This document shows, in pieces, positions 6,033-13,860 of a stretch of 16,299 nucleotides of DNA. A program made the position numbers and the translations under genes. Each line of letters begins with the position of its first letter. Position 1 is the first letter of the stretch. Source of the DNA: an uncultured Opitutaceae bacterium (GTDB taxonomy: Bacteria > Verrucomicrobiota > Verrucomicrobiia > Opitutales > Opitutaceae); contig CAISJA010000322.1 of the NCBI GenBank assembly GCA_903885525.1, positions 1 to 16,299 on the forward strand, written 5' to 3'. Below the pieces are notes generated by a model. That model saw only the letters and a program-made list of their open reading frames with translations. It searched no databases and had not been told where the DNA came from.

Positions 6033-8876
6033 TCAGCGGGCGCCCAGGCCCGTGACGCGCAGGTGGCGGAAGGCGTAGTAGAGTGAGTCCGGTGGCACGA
6101 CCGTCGCCCCGGCATCCATCCGCATGGGCAGCCGGCGGCCCTCCGCCCGGCCATTGGTCTCGTAATGCAGGCGGGCGCCCTCTTCCAGCGGTTGGTTCGT
6201 GGCGACTAGGTGCTGCTTCACGTCGGGATAGACTTCAAGGTACCCGAGCCAGTCAGGGGTCTCGGCTCCGGCGCGGTCGACCAGCTCGAACAGGTTATCG
6301 CCTTCCACCGGCGTGACCTCGACGGTCTGGTCCTGCCAGGCCTTGTGGCCGAGGAAGCGGCAGAGCTTCACGGGCCGGCCGTTATGCCGCACCTCCAGGT
6401 AGGAATCCTCGCGGACCTGGAGCCGGGCGCTCAGGTCGAGACGCAGGCGCTTGATCTTGGGGTCCGCCGGGACGGTGATCCGCACAACCGGCTCCTTGCA
6501 CCAGCGAAAACGAGGCAGCTCCCACTGCTCGTACGGCCCCTCCAGGGCGGACAGGCCGCTGACCGAGGCGCTGCGAAGGATGTCGTCGGAGATGAGCTCG
6601 GTGGAGAACAAGGTCGAGGGATCGAAGGGGATGGAGACCTTGTTGTCGCCCGAGCGAGCGGTGAACGGCATGGAGCCATAGCCCAGGACCCGGCCATCTG
6701 AATCCGCGAGGATCTCGACCAGCAGCTTCGACCAAGGGTGGAGGACGGTGAGGGCGGCCCAGTCGGAATTGGCGACGGAGACCAACCGGGTGACGGAGCC
6801 GTCGGACGAAATGGCGCTAACGCGCACGTGCGCGTGATCGGACGGGTTTATCCCGAAGACGCGAAGGTGGCCGCCGTCGATCCGGATTTTGTCGTTGGTG
6901 TCCGTGTTGTAGTCGACGAGCACGCAGACATTGGCGTTCTGCTGCGTCGAGGGCTGGCTGTTTGCGTGGGCGGGGACGCCCACGTAGTCGAAGGAGTCGT
7001 CGCTGTTCAGCACGGTGCCCAGGAACTCGGCGCCCGCCGTCGGCTTGCCTGGGAACGACACGACCGTGTAGGAGGCGTAGTAGGCTAGGTTGCTGTAGAC
7101 GTAGTCGCGGGTCGCCTCCCAAAAGGAGAGAAGGCTGTATTTCGCAGGGTCAATCCTGGTGCCCGAGGTGATGCGCTGGTGCCGGCCCAGGTGCATGAGC
7201 GGGTAGATGCGCTCATTGGTGCCGTAGGAGGTGATGTTGATGGCGGTCTCGCCGGCGAGGCGCTGGGAAAGTGCGCGAGGCAGCACTGGCAGGGACTTGG
7301 GCCGGGGCGCGGTCCCCAGAGGGAGCGGGCGCAGCGTATTGAAGACGACGTAGTGGGCGGTGAACCAGATCCCGCAGGCCAGCACGAGCCAGGTGGCGCG
7401 GCGGAACCAGCGCGGCGAGCATGATTCCCAGACCGTGAGGCTGCAGGGCGCGAGCAGGGCGAATACGGGCAGGAAATAGCGCTGATTGTAGAGGGACCAC
7501 TTGTTGGTTGCGAAATAGAACGCGAACCACCCGAGCCCGATGACCGCCAGCCAGGTCACGGGGAGTCGCAAACGCGGATCCCGCCACAGGCAGACGAGGG
7601 CACAGGCGATGAAGAGAGGGCCGGCGAACCCGAAGAACACATGGTCCTCATTCAGGTCGGGCGGAATCGTGTAGAGCTCGGAAAAAACATACGCCTCGTT
7701 CCAGTTGCTGAACACATGGTGACTGAACCACATGTTCATCGAGTTGATCAGGTCGATATCGAAGTTGAAGCGCGCGAACGGCTCGCAGAATACCTGGACA
7801 AGGTAGACCTTGCTTGTGTGGAACGCGCAGCCCCAGGTGAAGGGCTTGTTCAGTGTGAAATCCATCCGGTGGGTCATCATGATGCCGGTGGCCTTCAGGT
7901 TGAAGAGCACGAAAGGCGACGTGAACAGGCCCGCCAGCACGGCAGCAGGCGCCCAGGAGAGGGCACCGCGCCCGAACCCGCGGAGTTCGCCGCGACGCCA
8001 CTGGCGGTAGGCGAAGAGCGCGAGCAGGGCGGCCACCACGGGGATGAAGAACGCGATGGTGAGCTTGGTGCCGAGGCTGAGGCTCGCGCCCAGTCCGGCG
8101 AGCAGCGCGTCGGCGCCGCGGTGGGCCCGGTGCCACCGGAAGACGAAGACCAGGCACATCAGGAGCGCACTGGCGGAGGGGAGGTCGATGTTGGTGCTGG
8201 TGGCCTGGGCCATGATCTCCGTCGAGGTCAGGGCAAGCCACGCGGCCACGAGCGAGCCATCGCGGCTGCCGCCGATCAGTCGCGAGACTCGGTACACCGA
8301 CAGGCCGACGAGAAGCCACGCCGCCAGGTTCAGGAAGTTGATCAGCTGGGTGGGCGCCTCGTACAGGAAGCACGTCAGCTGCAGCAGGTTGAAATCGAAG
8401 GGATAGAAGACCTGGCGGAAATCCGCGGTTTCGAAGTGCTGCAGCGAACCGTGCCCGATGTAATAGATCGAGCGAGGCAGGTGGTAGGTGAGCGAGTCGT
8501 AGTTGCAGGGCTCGTAGGTCCCCGCGATCAGACCGTTGGCCAGCACGAGCGGGATCAGAGTTGCCGCGGCCGCCAGGAGCAGGGTGGTGCTCCTTCCTGT
8601 GTCCGTGGTGGTATCCGCCGGCTCCTCGGGGGCGGCCGGGAAAAGGCGCCACGCCACCAGCAGACTTGCTGCGGAGAGAAGCATCGATACGCGGAAGTAC
8701 CAGGCGACGTTCCCCAGCTTGCCGAAGCAGGACAGCACCAGCGAGAGCAGCACGACATGGCCCCAGAACAGCAGCGCCGACCCGATCAGCCGGTCGGCCG
8801 GGTGGCGCGCTACGCAACCGGAGAGGCGGTAGGACACTGCGGACAGAATCAGGGCGTGGATGAGCAGCAGGGTCAT
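6033..8876 (-). CDS. GT-C membrane glycosyltransferase (GT39/PMT_2-like), paralogue of the next gene
   Basis: A 947-aa paralogue of the 951-aa protein, colinear almost without gaps. It has 12-14 N-terminal membrane segments, the loop motif CNYDSLTYHLPR at 124-135 (candidate catalytic D127), identical PPDLNEDHVFFGFAGP (405-420) and WSLYNQRYF (460-468), then an unassigned region of about 400 residues. That region includes KPTAGAEFLGT (611-621), also matched in the paralogue, and a PDV-HY-EGR module (876-916). An open frame extends to an ATG at 8960. I choose the ATG at 8876 instead: it gives the 4-bp ATGA overlap with the GT4 gene, begins directly with a hydrophobic helix, and lines up with residue 1 of the paralogue, whereas the 28 extra residues would be arginine-rich and lie inside the upstream gene. 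The two copies have diverged clearly, so they may act on different sugars or acceptors. Use of polyprenyl-phosphate sugars outside the membrane is inferred from the family. Confidence 0.8.
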   Translation of the reverse strand: MTLLLIHALILSAVSYRLSGCVARHPADRLIGSALLFWGHVVLLSLVLSCFGKLGNVAWYFRVSMLLSAASLLVAWRLFPAAPEEPADTTTDTGRSTTLLLAAAATLIPLVLANGLIAGTYEPCNYDSLTYHLPRSIYYIGHGSLQHFETADFRQVFYPFDFNLLQLTCFLYEAPTQLINFLNLAAWLLVGLSVYRVSRLIGGSRDGSLVAAWLALTSTEIMAQATSTNIDLPSASALLMCLVFVFRWHRAHRGADALLAGLGASLSLGTKLTIAFFIPVVAALLALFAYRQWRRGELRGFGRGALSWAPAAVLAGLFTSPFVLFNLKATGIMMTHRMDFTLNKPFTWGCAFHTSKVYLVQVFCEPFARFNFDIDLINSMNMWFSHHVFSNWNEAYVFSELYTIPPDLNEDHVFFGFAGPLFIACALVCLWRDPRLRLPVTWLAVIGLGWFAFYFATNKWSLYNQRYFLPVFALLAPCSLTVWESCSPRWFRRATWLVLACGIWFTAHYVVFNTLRPLPLGTAPRPKSLPVLPRALSQRLAGETAINITSYGTNERIYPLMHLGRHQRITSGTRIDPAKYSLLSFWEATRDYVYSNLAYYASYTVVSFPGKPTAGAEFLGTVLNSDDSFDYVGVPAHANSQPSTQQNANVCVLVDYNTDTNDKIRIDGGHLRVFGINPSDHAHVRVSAISSDGSVTRLVSVANSDWAALTVLHPWSKLLVEILADSDGRVLGYGSMPFTARSGDNKVSIPFDPSTLFSTELISDDILRSASVSGLSALEGPYEQWELPRFRWCKEPVVRITVPADPKIKRLRLDLSARLQVREDSYLEVRHNGRPVKLCRFLGHKAWQDQTVEVTPVEGDNLFELVDRAGAETPDWLGYLEVYPDVKQHLVATNQPLEEGARLHYETNGRAEGRRLPMRMDAGATVVPPDSLYYAFRHLRVTGLGAR
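6129..6251 (-). other. PDV-HY-type module in the 947-aa GT-C-like protein
   Basis: This stretch encodes residues 876-916, with WLGYLEVYPDVKQHL, then PLEEGARLHY and GRAEGRR. It aligns residue for residue with the copy in the 951-aa paralogue and sits at the same distance from the C-terminus. Confidence 0.7.
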
Positions 8877-10813
8877 TGGGCGGTCCCAGGTTCCGGCACG
8901 ACATAGAGCGCGGAGCACCCGAAGCAACCGAGGAAGCGAGCGCCGCCGGCCCGCTCCCATTCCTCCGCCGCGCGCCGCACGCCTATCACTCCGGTGGCGT
9001 TCTCCTCGTTCAGGAAGTCGTGGACAAGCACCGGAGTGCCGGGCCTGAGGTAGGCCTGCAGGATGCGGAGGTCGGCCGCTACTCCCTCATAGGTATGGTC
9101 GCCGTCGAGAAAGACCATGGTTGGCGCGATGGTCCAGCGGGACACGAAATCGGCCAGGCAACCCAAGAAGAGATGGCAGTGGTCCGCGAGCATCTCACCG
9201 GCCAGCGTTCCGTTGGTACGGGCGATGGAGTCGCGGTCGATGTCGATGCCGTAATATTCGGGGCGCCGGGTGCGGGCCGGGTTGGCCAGCGCGCCTCGCA
9301 GCATTGCCGTGGCGGACCGGCCGCCGAAGGGGCCGACCTCCATGATCACGTCCCCGGCGTGCCAGCCCATCTCGAAGAGTTTGAACGTATCGCCTGGCAT
9401 CTGCCAGCCGGGCAGCCGGGAAGTGAGGTTGAAGATGTCCGCATGCTGCGGGCTGAGGAAGCCGGACGCACCGGCCCAGGAGGGCAGGTAGCGGTCCATG
9501 CGGGGATCCTCGCCCGCGCACGGCAGGGGATAGGCGAGGACGGGGGGATTGAGGCCGGTGCCCTGCTGGGGCCGCCCGCTGAGAAACACGTGCCACCGTT
9601 CCTCATGCGCCCACTGTGCGAACCGGCTGACGGCCCATTGGCGGGCCCAGGGCCCGGCGACGTGCAGGGCGCGCTGGTCCGTCAGCATCTGCCGGATGAC
9701 TTCGATCAGCTCATCCGTATCGCCATTGCGCACCAGCCTTCCCGTGATTTCGTTGCGCACGATTTCCGACACGCCGCCGGTGTGGAAGGCGACGACCGGC
9801 AGTCCACACAGCTGGGCCTCCATGATGGTCTGGCCGAAGGCCTCCTCGGTGGCGGTTCCGACGAACAGGTCGGCAGCCTGGTAGATGAGTGCCAGCTGGT
9901 GCGCCCGCAGGTGATACCCGAGTCCGATGAGGCCGGGGATCTCCTGCGCGTTGTGCCCCAACGCGACGAAAGTGCAGCTGCCCTCCAAGGCCGCGATCAT
10001 TTTGCGCACATGGTGTCCGCCTTTGCGTGGTTCCTGGAAATTGACGGCGGCCAGCAGCAGCACAGGCTTGCCCTCCGGCAAGCCCAGCTGGCGCCGGGCC
10101 GCCAGTTTGTCGCCCGGTTGGAAAACGGATTCGTCCGCTCCCAGCTCGATGGTCTCGGCCCAGCGGCAGTCAGGCAGGGCGGTCTGAAACATGGCGCGGC
10201 TCCAGCGGCTGTTGGCAATGACTTCGATGCCCTGCGGTCCGGAGAATATCTCGCGGCGTACCTGCCAGGCGTCATGGATCAGACCGGGTTCCAGGGCGGG
10301 ATACTCCTGAGCCGTAGGGCAGGTCTCGTTGCAGCCGGTCAGGAAAAGCCGGCAGGAGCCGGGGTAGGCGCAGCGGCCGGTGTAGAGGTAGGCATCATGG
10401 AGGAAAGCCAGCACCCGGACGCCGATGCGGGTGAGCGCAGGCAGCAGAGGGAAGGGCCAGCGGGCGGCGTGGAGGTTGCCGACGAGCACCAGGACCGGAT
10501 CGAAGCGGGCGACCTCGGCGAGGAGGCCGGCAATGACTGCCTCATCGGAAAGTTTCTTTCCCCCTTCCAAGTAGCCGACCTCCCGAATGCCGAGCCAAAG
10601 GTCGGGATCGATGGGCCGGGTGGCGACCGTCTCCAGCGTGATTTCCCCGGTGGCCCAAGCCATCACCCCGGTTTCGATGCCCAGGGCAAGAAAAGCCTCC
10701 ACTTGGCGGGCCTGCGCCACGCCGGCGCCATATTGGAAACCCACATCGTTGAGGAAGAGGACCCGTTTGGGCAGGTCGATGGTGCGCCGCTTCTCCTGGG
10801 GGTGGGTAATCAT
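8873..10813 (-). CDS. Fusion: GT4 glycosyltransferase + SAM methyltransferase-like domain
   Basis: A 646-aa protein with two domains. Residues ~15-410 are a GT-B, family GT4 glycosyltransferase. A VLFLNDVG start and a GAGVAQARQVEAF stretch open the N-terminal lobe. The C-terminal lobe has VLLLAAVNFQEPRKGG (251-266), and the nucleotide-sugar binding E-x7-E motif lies in EEAFGQTIMEAQ (E324, E332), followed by GLPVVAF. Four cysteines (148, 154, 161, 165) after HDAYLYTG resemble the cysteine-containing loop of WcaC-like GT4 enzymes. Residues ~470-640 look like a Methyltransf_24-type Rossmann domain: IMEVGPFGGRSA (490-501), GIDIDRD (522-528), FLDGDHTYEGV (568-578) and VLVHDF (595-600). One polypeptide may therefore add a sugar and methylate it or its neighbour (inference). 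The gene starts 12 bp after the 966-aa gene and overlaps the next gene by 4 bp. No membrane segment is seen, so it is cytoplasmic or peripheral. Confidence 0.85.
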   Translation of the reverse strand: MITHPQEKRRTIDLPKRVLFLNDVGFQYGAGVAQARQVEAFLALGIETGVMAWATGEITLETVATRPIDPDLWLGIREVGYLEGGKKLSDEAVIAGLLAEVARFDPVLVLVGNLHAARWPFPLLPALTRIGVRVLAFLHDAYLYTGRCAYPGSCRLFLTGCNETCPTAQEYPALEPGLIHDAWQVRREIFSGPQGIEVIANSRWSRAMFQTALPDCRWAETIELGADESVFQPGDKLAARRQLGLPEGKPVLLLAAVNFQEPRKGGHHVRKMIAALEGSCTFVALGHNAQEIPGLIGLGYHLRAHQLALIYQAADLFVGTATEEAFGQTIMEAQLCGLPVVAFHTGGVSEIVRNEITGRLVRNGDTDELIEVIRQMLTDQRALHVAGPWARQWAVSRFAQWAHEERWHVFLSGRPQQGTGLNPPVLAYPLPCAGEDPRMDRYLPSWAGASGFLSPQHADIFNLTSRLPGWQMPGDTFKLFEMGWHAGDVIMEVGPFGGRSATAMLRGALANPARTRRPEYYGIDIDRDSIARTNGTLAGEMLADHCHLFLGCLADFVSRWTIAPTMVFLDGDHTYEGVAADLRILQAYLRPGTPVLVHDFLNEENATGVIGVRRAAEEWERAGGARFLGCFGCSALYVVPEPGTAQ

Positions 10814-10825
10814 GCCGGGTGCTGG

Positions 10826-13726
10826 TCAGAGGGAGGAGCGGTGCTCCGCGTTGACCGCGCGGAGTTCGGGGAGGTAGGGGACGTGCTCGCCGCCCGTCTT
10901 CTGTTTGGCGTGTTCGCGGAAGAGGGCGAGAATTTCCGGGATCGCGAAGATGCGCGCGCCCGAGCGGGCCAGCCGTACCCAGAGATCGTAGTCCATGCTG
11001 AAGTAGAGATCCTCACGCAGCTTTCCGCCGGCACGTTCAAAAATGTCCCGGGTGAAAAAGACCTCGGGCTGGTGAAAGAAATCTCCCTTGAGCCAGCTGC
11101 CGTCGAGATCCAGCAGCCGGTCGATTGGCAACGGGGCAATGCGGTCAAGCGGCAGGGCGCAGCGGTGCACGTGGCGGGGCAGAATCTGGTGATCGGGCAC
11201 CCGCGCGCAGCGTCCCACGAGCATGTCGGTGTCATGCAGCAGAAAATTCTGTCCGACGGTGTAGAGGGAGCCGGGCGCCAGCCGGTCGTCGCTGTTGAGC
11301 CAAGTCAGGATCCGGCCGGTGGCCCGGCGAAACCCTTTGTTTAGGGCCTCGGACTGGCCGCCATCCTTTTCACTGACCCACCAGGCCAGCCGGTCGGCAT
11401 AGCTTCGGATGATGTCGACTGATCCGTCGGTCGAGCCGCCATCGACCACAATATATTCCAGCGCGGGGTAATTCTGGTCGAGGACAGACCGGATGGTCTC
11501 CTCCAGATAGGCGGCCTGGTTATAGCTGACTGTCACCACGGTGATGGTAGGCCATTCGCCGGGCTGCGCTGGATTCGGCGGATAGATATCCTGCGGCCGG
11601 ACTTTGGGCCAGTCGGGGCGCAGCTGGTGGGTCGGAACGCGCGGTCCGAGCCAAACACCAGGCGGACGTAGGCACAGCAGCGAAGCATCGGGGAAGCGGA
11701 CGGTAGCGGTAACCGGCGGCAGCCAATCCGGCTGATTGCCGGCGGCGCTCACGAGGAGTCGCTGGTAGGGGCGAAGCCTCCCGATCACGAAGGGCAACAG
11801 CCCCGGGGCGTCGGTGGAGTCGAACGCAATCGCATCGAATTCGGCTAGGCCGCCGGTATAGCCTTCCACGCTGGTGGAGCGCCATTCCTGCTGGCCGAAG
11901 AACATGTAGTGATCCCACGCACTCGGCAGGAGGCCGCGCGCCACGGCATCGCTGATGTCCGGGTGCTTGGCCAGATAGGCCTTCTCGTTGAACAGCGTGT
12001 CGAGCTGCGCCAGCCACTCCACCAGGCTTTCCTTCCAGAAGCGGAGGTTGCCCTGCTGCGTCTGGACGAGTTCCGCCGGGCAGCCGAACACCTCTACGGT
12101 CGCCCCCATCCCGGTCACCCAGAGGATCTGCGGCAGCAACCGCGGGTGGTACTGGGCCACCGCCATCCGGCGGATATGGCGCGCATGGGGCGAGAATTCG
12201 CGCACCATGCTGTCGTGGATGGCCGGGGAGGCGGAGTCGGCGACCGCTTGTTCGGCAGCGACCAGACGGCGGTTCAGGTCCGTGACGCTGGCCCCCAGGT
12301 CGGCCTGAACCTTGATGTGGGCCTGTATCTCCCGGTGCAGTCCTTCTATGTAGGCGACGTTGTGGTCGTGGTCGGCGTAGGCCTGCTTGAGCTTGTCCTG
12401 ATAACAATTGATGGAGTTGAGCCGATCCTCGCTGTCCGTTTCCACCTGCCGCAGGTAGCCCAAAGTTTGCTGGAGATTTTTTTCCCCTTCCTGGATTTGG
12501 CCGATGAGTTTCGCCGAGTGGAGCCGCTGCCAAAGGGTGAGGAGGTCCAGATCGAATTCCGGCCGAAGGGCGCTGACGGGAAGGCCGACCGGCGGCGCGT
12601 ACGGCTGCGGATGGAGCTCGCCCGGCTGGGCGATGCCGGGCAACAGCCGCGCTTCAGGAAGCGTGAACGCGGCCAAGCCCCAGTCGGGTCCATTCAGGGC
12701 AGTCGGCAGTTCGCCCCGCCGCATGGCTTCCAGCACGGGAGAGAGCACATCCCACTCCGGGTTCAGAATTTTCTTCTCCTGCAGCCGCGCGAAAAGCTTT
12801 TTCTCCCCTTCAGGGGTCCAGCCGGAGCCAAGGCTGTGCTCGATATGGAAGCAGACGCAGGGGGGCAGCAGGGCGACCTCCTCGAAGCCGGCGTAATGGG
12901 CCGCGAGCAGAGCAAAGGAATCAATATTGAAGGCGAAGGCCTCGAATTCGGCGTAGCCGGTGATGGCCTCCCAGCCCTCGCGGGAGAGAAGCATAAAATC
13001 ACCGCAGGCGAAGGTGTGTAGGTTCTCCAGGGTGCTGTCCTTCTCCGGGTGCACCGACCAGACGCCGTCCTCCTCCACTACTTGGATCCCCTTGATTTTC
13101 CGGCAGAACGCGGGATCAGGCAGGCAGTGCCGCTTGAACATCTCGTCGCCGTAAAGATGTTCCACCAGTTCCTTGGGGCCATACCGGCGGTTGCTGCGGA
13201 CCGGATGGTTCCAGGCGTAGTCCAGGGTTTCGGCTAGCGACAGTTCACCGGAGAGCCCGCTTTGAATGTCGTAGCGGTCCACCCGGAGCATTCTGCCGGG
13301 GTCGAGTTGCTGTCGGCTGATGTAACGGATCAGCTCGTCGGAAAAGAAGATGTCGATGTTGGTTGCCAGGATGAACCGCCCGCGGGCCCGGCGGATGCCG
13401 GCGTTCTTGGCGATCATCTGAAACAGCGGCAACCGGTCGGCGTATTTGAGGCGGTCATGTAGCACCGCCGGCACCGTGATAATCCGCGCCTGGCAAAAGG
13501 AGGCTTCCGCCGGCAGTTGGAGCACGCCGGCCAGGCCGGGCCGGCCTGCGACCGGATTCCAATCCACCAAAATCAATTCGGCCGGCAGCCGGTATTTCTC
13601 GCACTGCCGGGCGAAAGTGTTGATGAAAATCTGCGTGCGAACCAGCGGATCACCACCGTGATCGTCGTTGCGCGAAGCCGCGACGACGGTGAGGTAGGGA
13701 ACGGGCAGGTTATCAGACGCAGGCAT
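10826..13726 (-). CDS. Two-domain GT2-type glycosyltransferase with coiled coil and PDV module
   Basis: A 966-aa multidomain protein without obvious membrane segments. Residues ~10-300 form an atypical GT-A-like domain: YLTVVAASRNDD at 11-22, ELILVDWNP at 50-58, MIAKNAGIRRARGRFILATN at 104-123, then NIDIFFSDEL at 123-132 in place of a classic DxD. Residues ~400-495 are rich in Q, E, R and L with heptad-like spacing and probably form a coiled coil. Residues ~581-616 carry the PDV-HY-type module also seen in the two GT-C-like proteins. Residues ~727-940 are a canonical GT2 domain: ITVVTVSYNQAAYLEETI, VVDGGSTDGS at 760-769, KDGGQSEALNKG, the metal site NSDD at 811-814, and MDYDLWVRL at 911-919. 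Such arrays often build several linkages of a repeat unit. The gene begins the tight block of closely spaced genes. A possible promoter lies just upstream of the ATG. Substrates are unknown. Confidence 0.85.
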   Translation of the reverse strand: MPASDNLPVPYLTVVAASRNDDHGGDPLVRTQIFINTFARQCEKYRLPAELILVDWNPVAGRPGLAGVLQLPAEASFCQARIITVPAVLHDRLKYADRLPLFQMIAKNAGIRRARGRFILATNIDIFFSDELIRYISRQQLDPGRMLRVDRYDIQSGLSGELSLAETLDYAWNHPVRSNRRYGPKELVEHLYGDEMFKRHCLPDPAFCRKIKGIQVVEEDGVWSVHPEKDSTLENLHTFACGDFMLLSREGWEAITGYAEFEAFAFNIDSFALLAAHYAGFEEVALLPPCVCFHIEHSLGSGWTPEGEKKLFARLQEKKILNPEWDVLSPVLEAMRRGELPTALNGPDWGLAAFTLPEARLLPGIAQPGELHPQPYAPPVGLPVSALRPEFDLDLLTLWQRLHSAKLIGQIQEGEKNLQQTLGYLRQVETDSEDRLNSINCYQDKLKQAYADHDHNVAYIEGLHREIQAHIKVQADLGASVTDLNRRLVAAEQAVADSASPAIHDSMVREFSPHARHIRRMAVAQYHPRLLPQILWVTGMGATVEVFGCPAELVQTQQGNLRFWKESLVEWLAQLDTLFNEKAYLAKHPDISDAVARGLLPSAWDHYMFFGQQEWRSTSVEGYTGGLAEFDAIAFDSTDAPGLLPFVIGRLRPYQRLLVSAAGNQPDWLPPVTATVRFPDASLLCLRPPGVWLGPRVPTHQLRPDWPKVRPQDIYPPNPAQPGEWPTITVVTVSYNQAAYLEETIRSVLDQNYPALEYIVVDGGSTDGSVDIIRSYADRLAWWVSEKDGGQSEALNKGFRRATGRILTWLNSDDRLAPGSLYTVGQNFLLHDTDMLVGRCARVPDHQILPRHVHRCALPLDRIAPLPIDRLLDLDGSWLKGDFFHQPEVFFTRDIFERAGGKLREDLYFSMDYDLWVRLARSGARIFAIPEILALFREHAKQKTGGEHVPYLPELRAVNAEHRSSL
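11879..11986 (-). other. PDV-HY-type module inside the 966-aa glycosyltransferase
   Basis: This stretch encodes residues 581-616, with KAYLAKHPDISDAV, then SAWDHYMFFG and QQEWR. It matches the same pattern (YL..PD., HY, G..E.R) as the GT-C copies but is more diverged. It lies between the predicted coiled coil and the C-terminal GT2 domain, in a protein expected to be cytoplasmic. Confidence 0.6.
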
Positions 13727-13732
13727 CGGGAT

Positions 13733-13762
13733 ATTTAACGGGTGGCTCCGGCCTCTTGTAAA
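13733..13762 (-). promoter_or_regulatory. Candidate sigma-70-like promoter before the 966-aa gene, possibly leaderless
   Basis: On the minus strand TTTACA (13762-13757, 5 of 6 to the -35 consensus) is followed after 18 bases by TTAAAT (13738-13733, 4 of 6 to the -10 consensus). Only six bases separate the -10 box from the ATG, so transcription would begin at or next to the start codon and the mRNA would be leaderless. This fits the absence of a Shine-Dalgarno motif. The match is by eye and could be chance. Confidence 0.3.
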
Positions 13763-13774
13763 GACTCACCTGGC

Positions 13775-13811
13775 CTGGCAGCGCGGCAGACTTCGTCCGC
13801 CGCGCTGCCAG
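13775..13811 (-). terminator. Perfect 13-bp inverted repeat, possible terminator
   Basis: CTGGCAGCGCGGC (13775-13787) and its exact reverse complement (13799-13811) flank 11 bases. Inside, GAC/GTC can pair again around a TTC loop, leaving one A-C mismatch. The hairpin is very GC-rich and lies 50 bp after the stop of the GT2 gene and 48 bp before the 966-aa gene. Its position suits a terminator or attenuator between two transcription units. It lacks a clear T-run on either side (downstream on the minus strand only TCTTTAC occurs after 10 bases), so it may instead be a processing site or a dispersed repeat. Confidence 0.4.
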
Positions 13812-13860
13812 CATTCGGACGTAGGGCCGTCGCTTGTCGACGTGCCTGTAGGCAGGGGCT

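Noticed and set aside
4782..8906. Plus-strand open frames of over 400 codons at 4782-6086 and 7641-8906.
   Set aside because: Both are antisense shadows of the two paralogous GT-C-like genes; their products are rich in E, G, R and Q with no motif.
8876..11344. Very long open frame on the plus strand (over 800 codons) opposite the GT4 and 966-aa genes.
   Set aside because: It lies antisense to two genes with clear family motifs, its product is low-complexity in G, A, E and R with no recognisable domain, and such mirror frames are expected in high-GC coding DNA.
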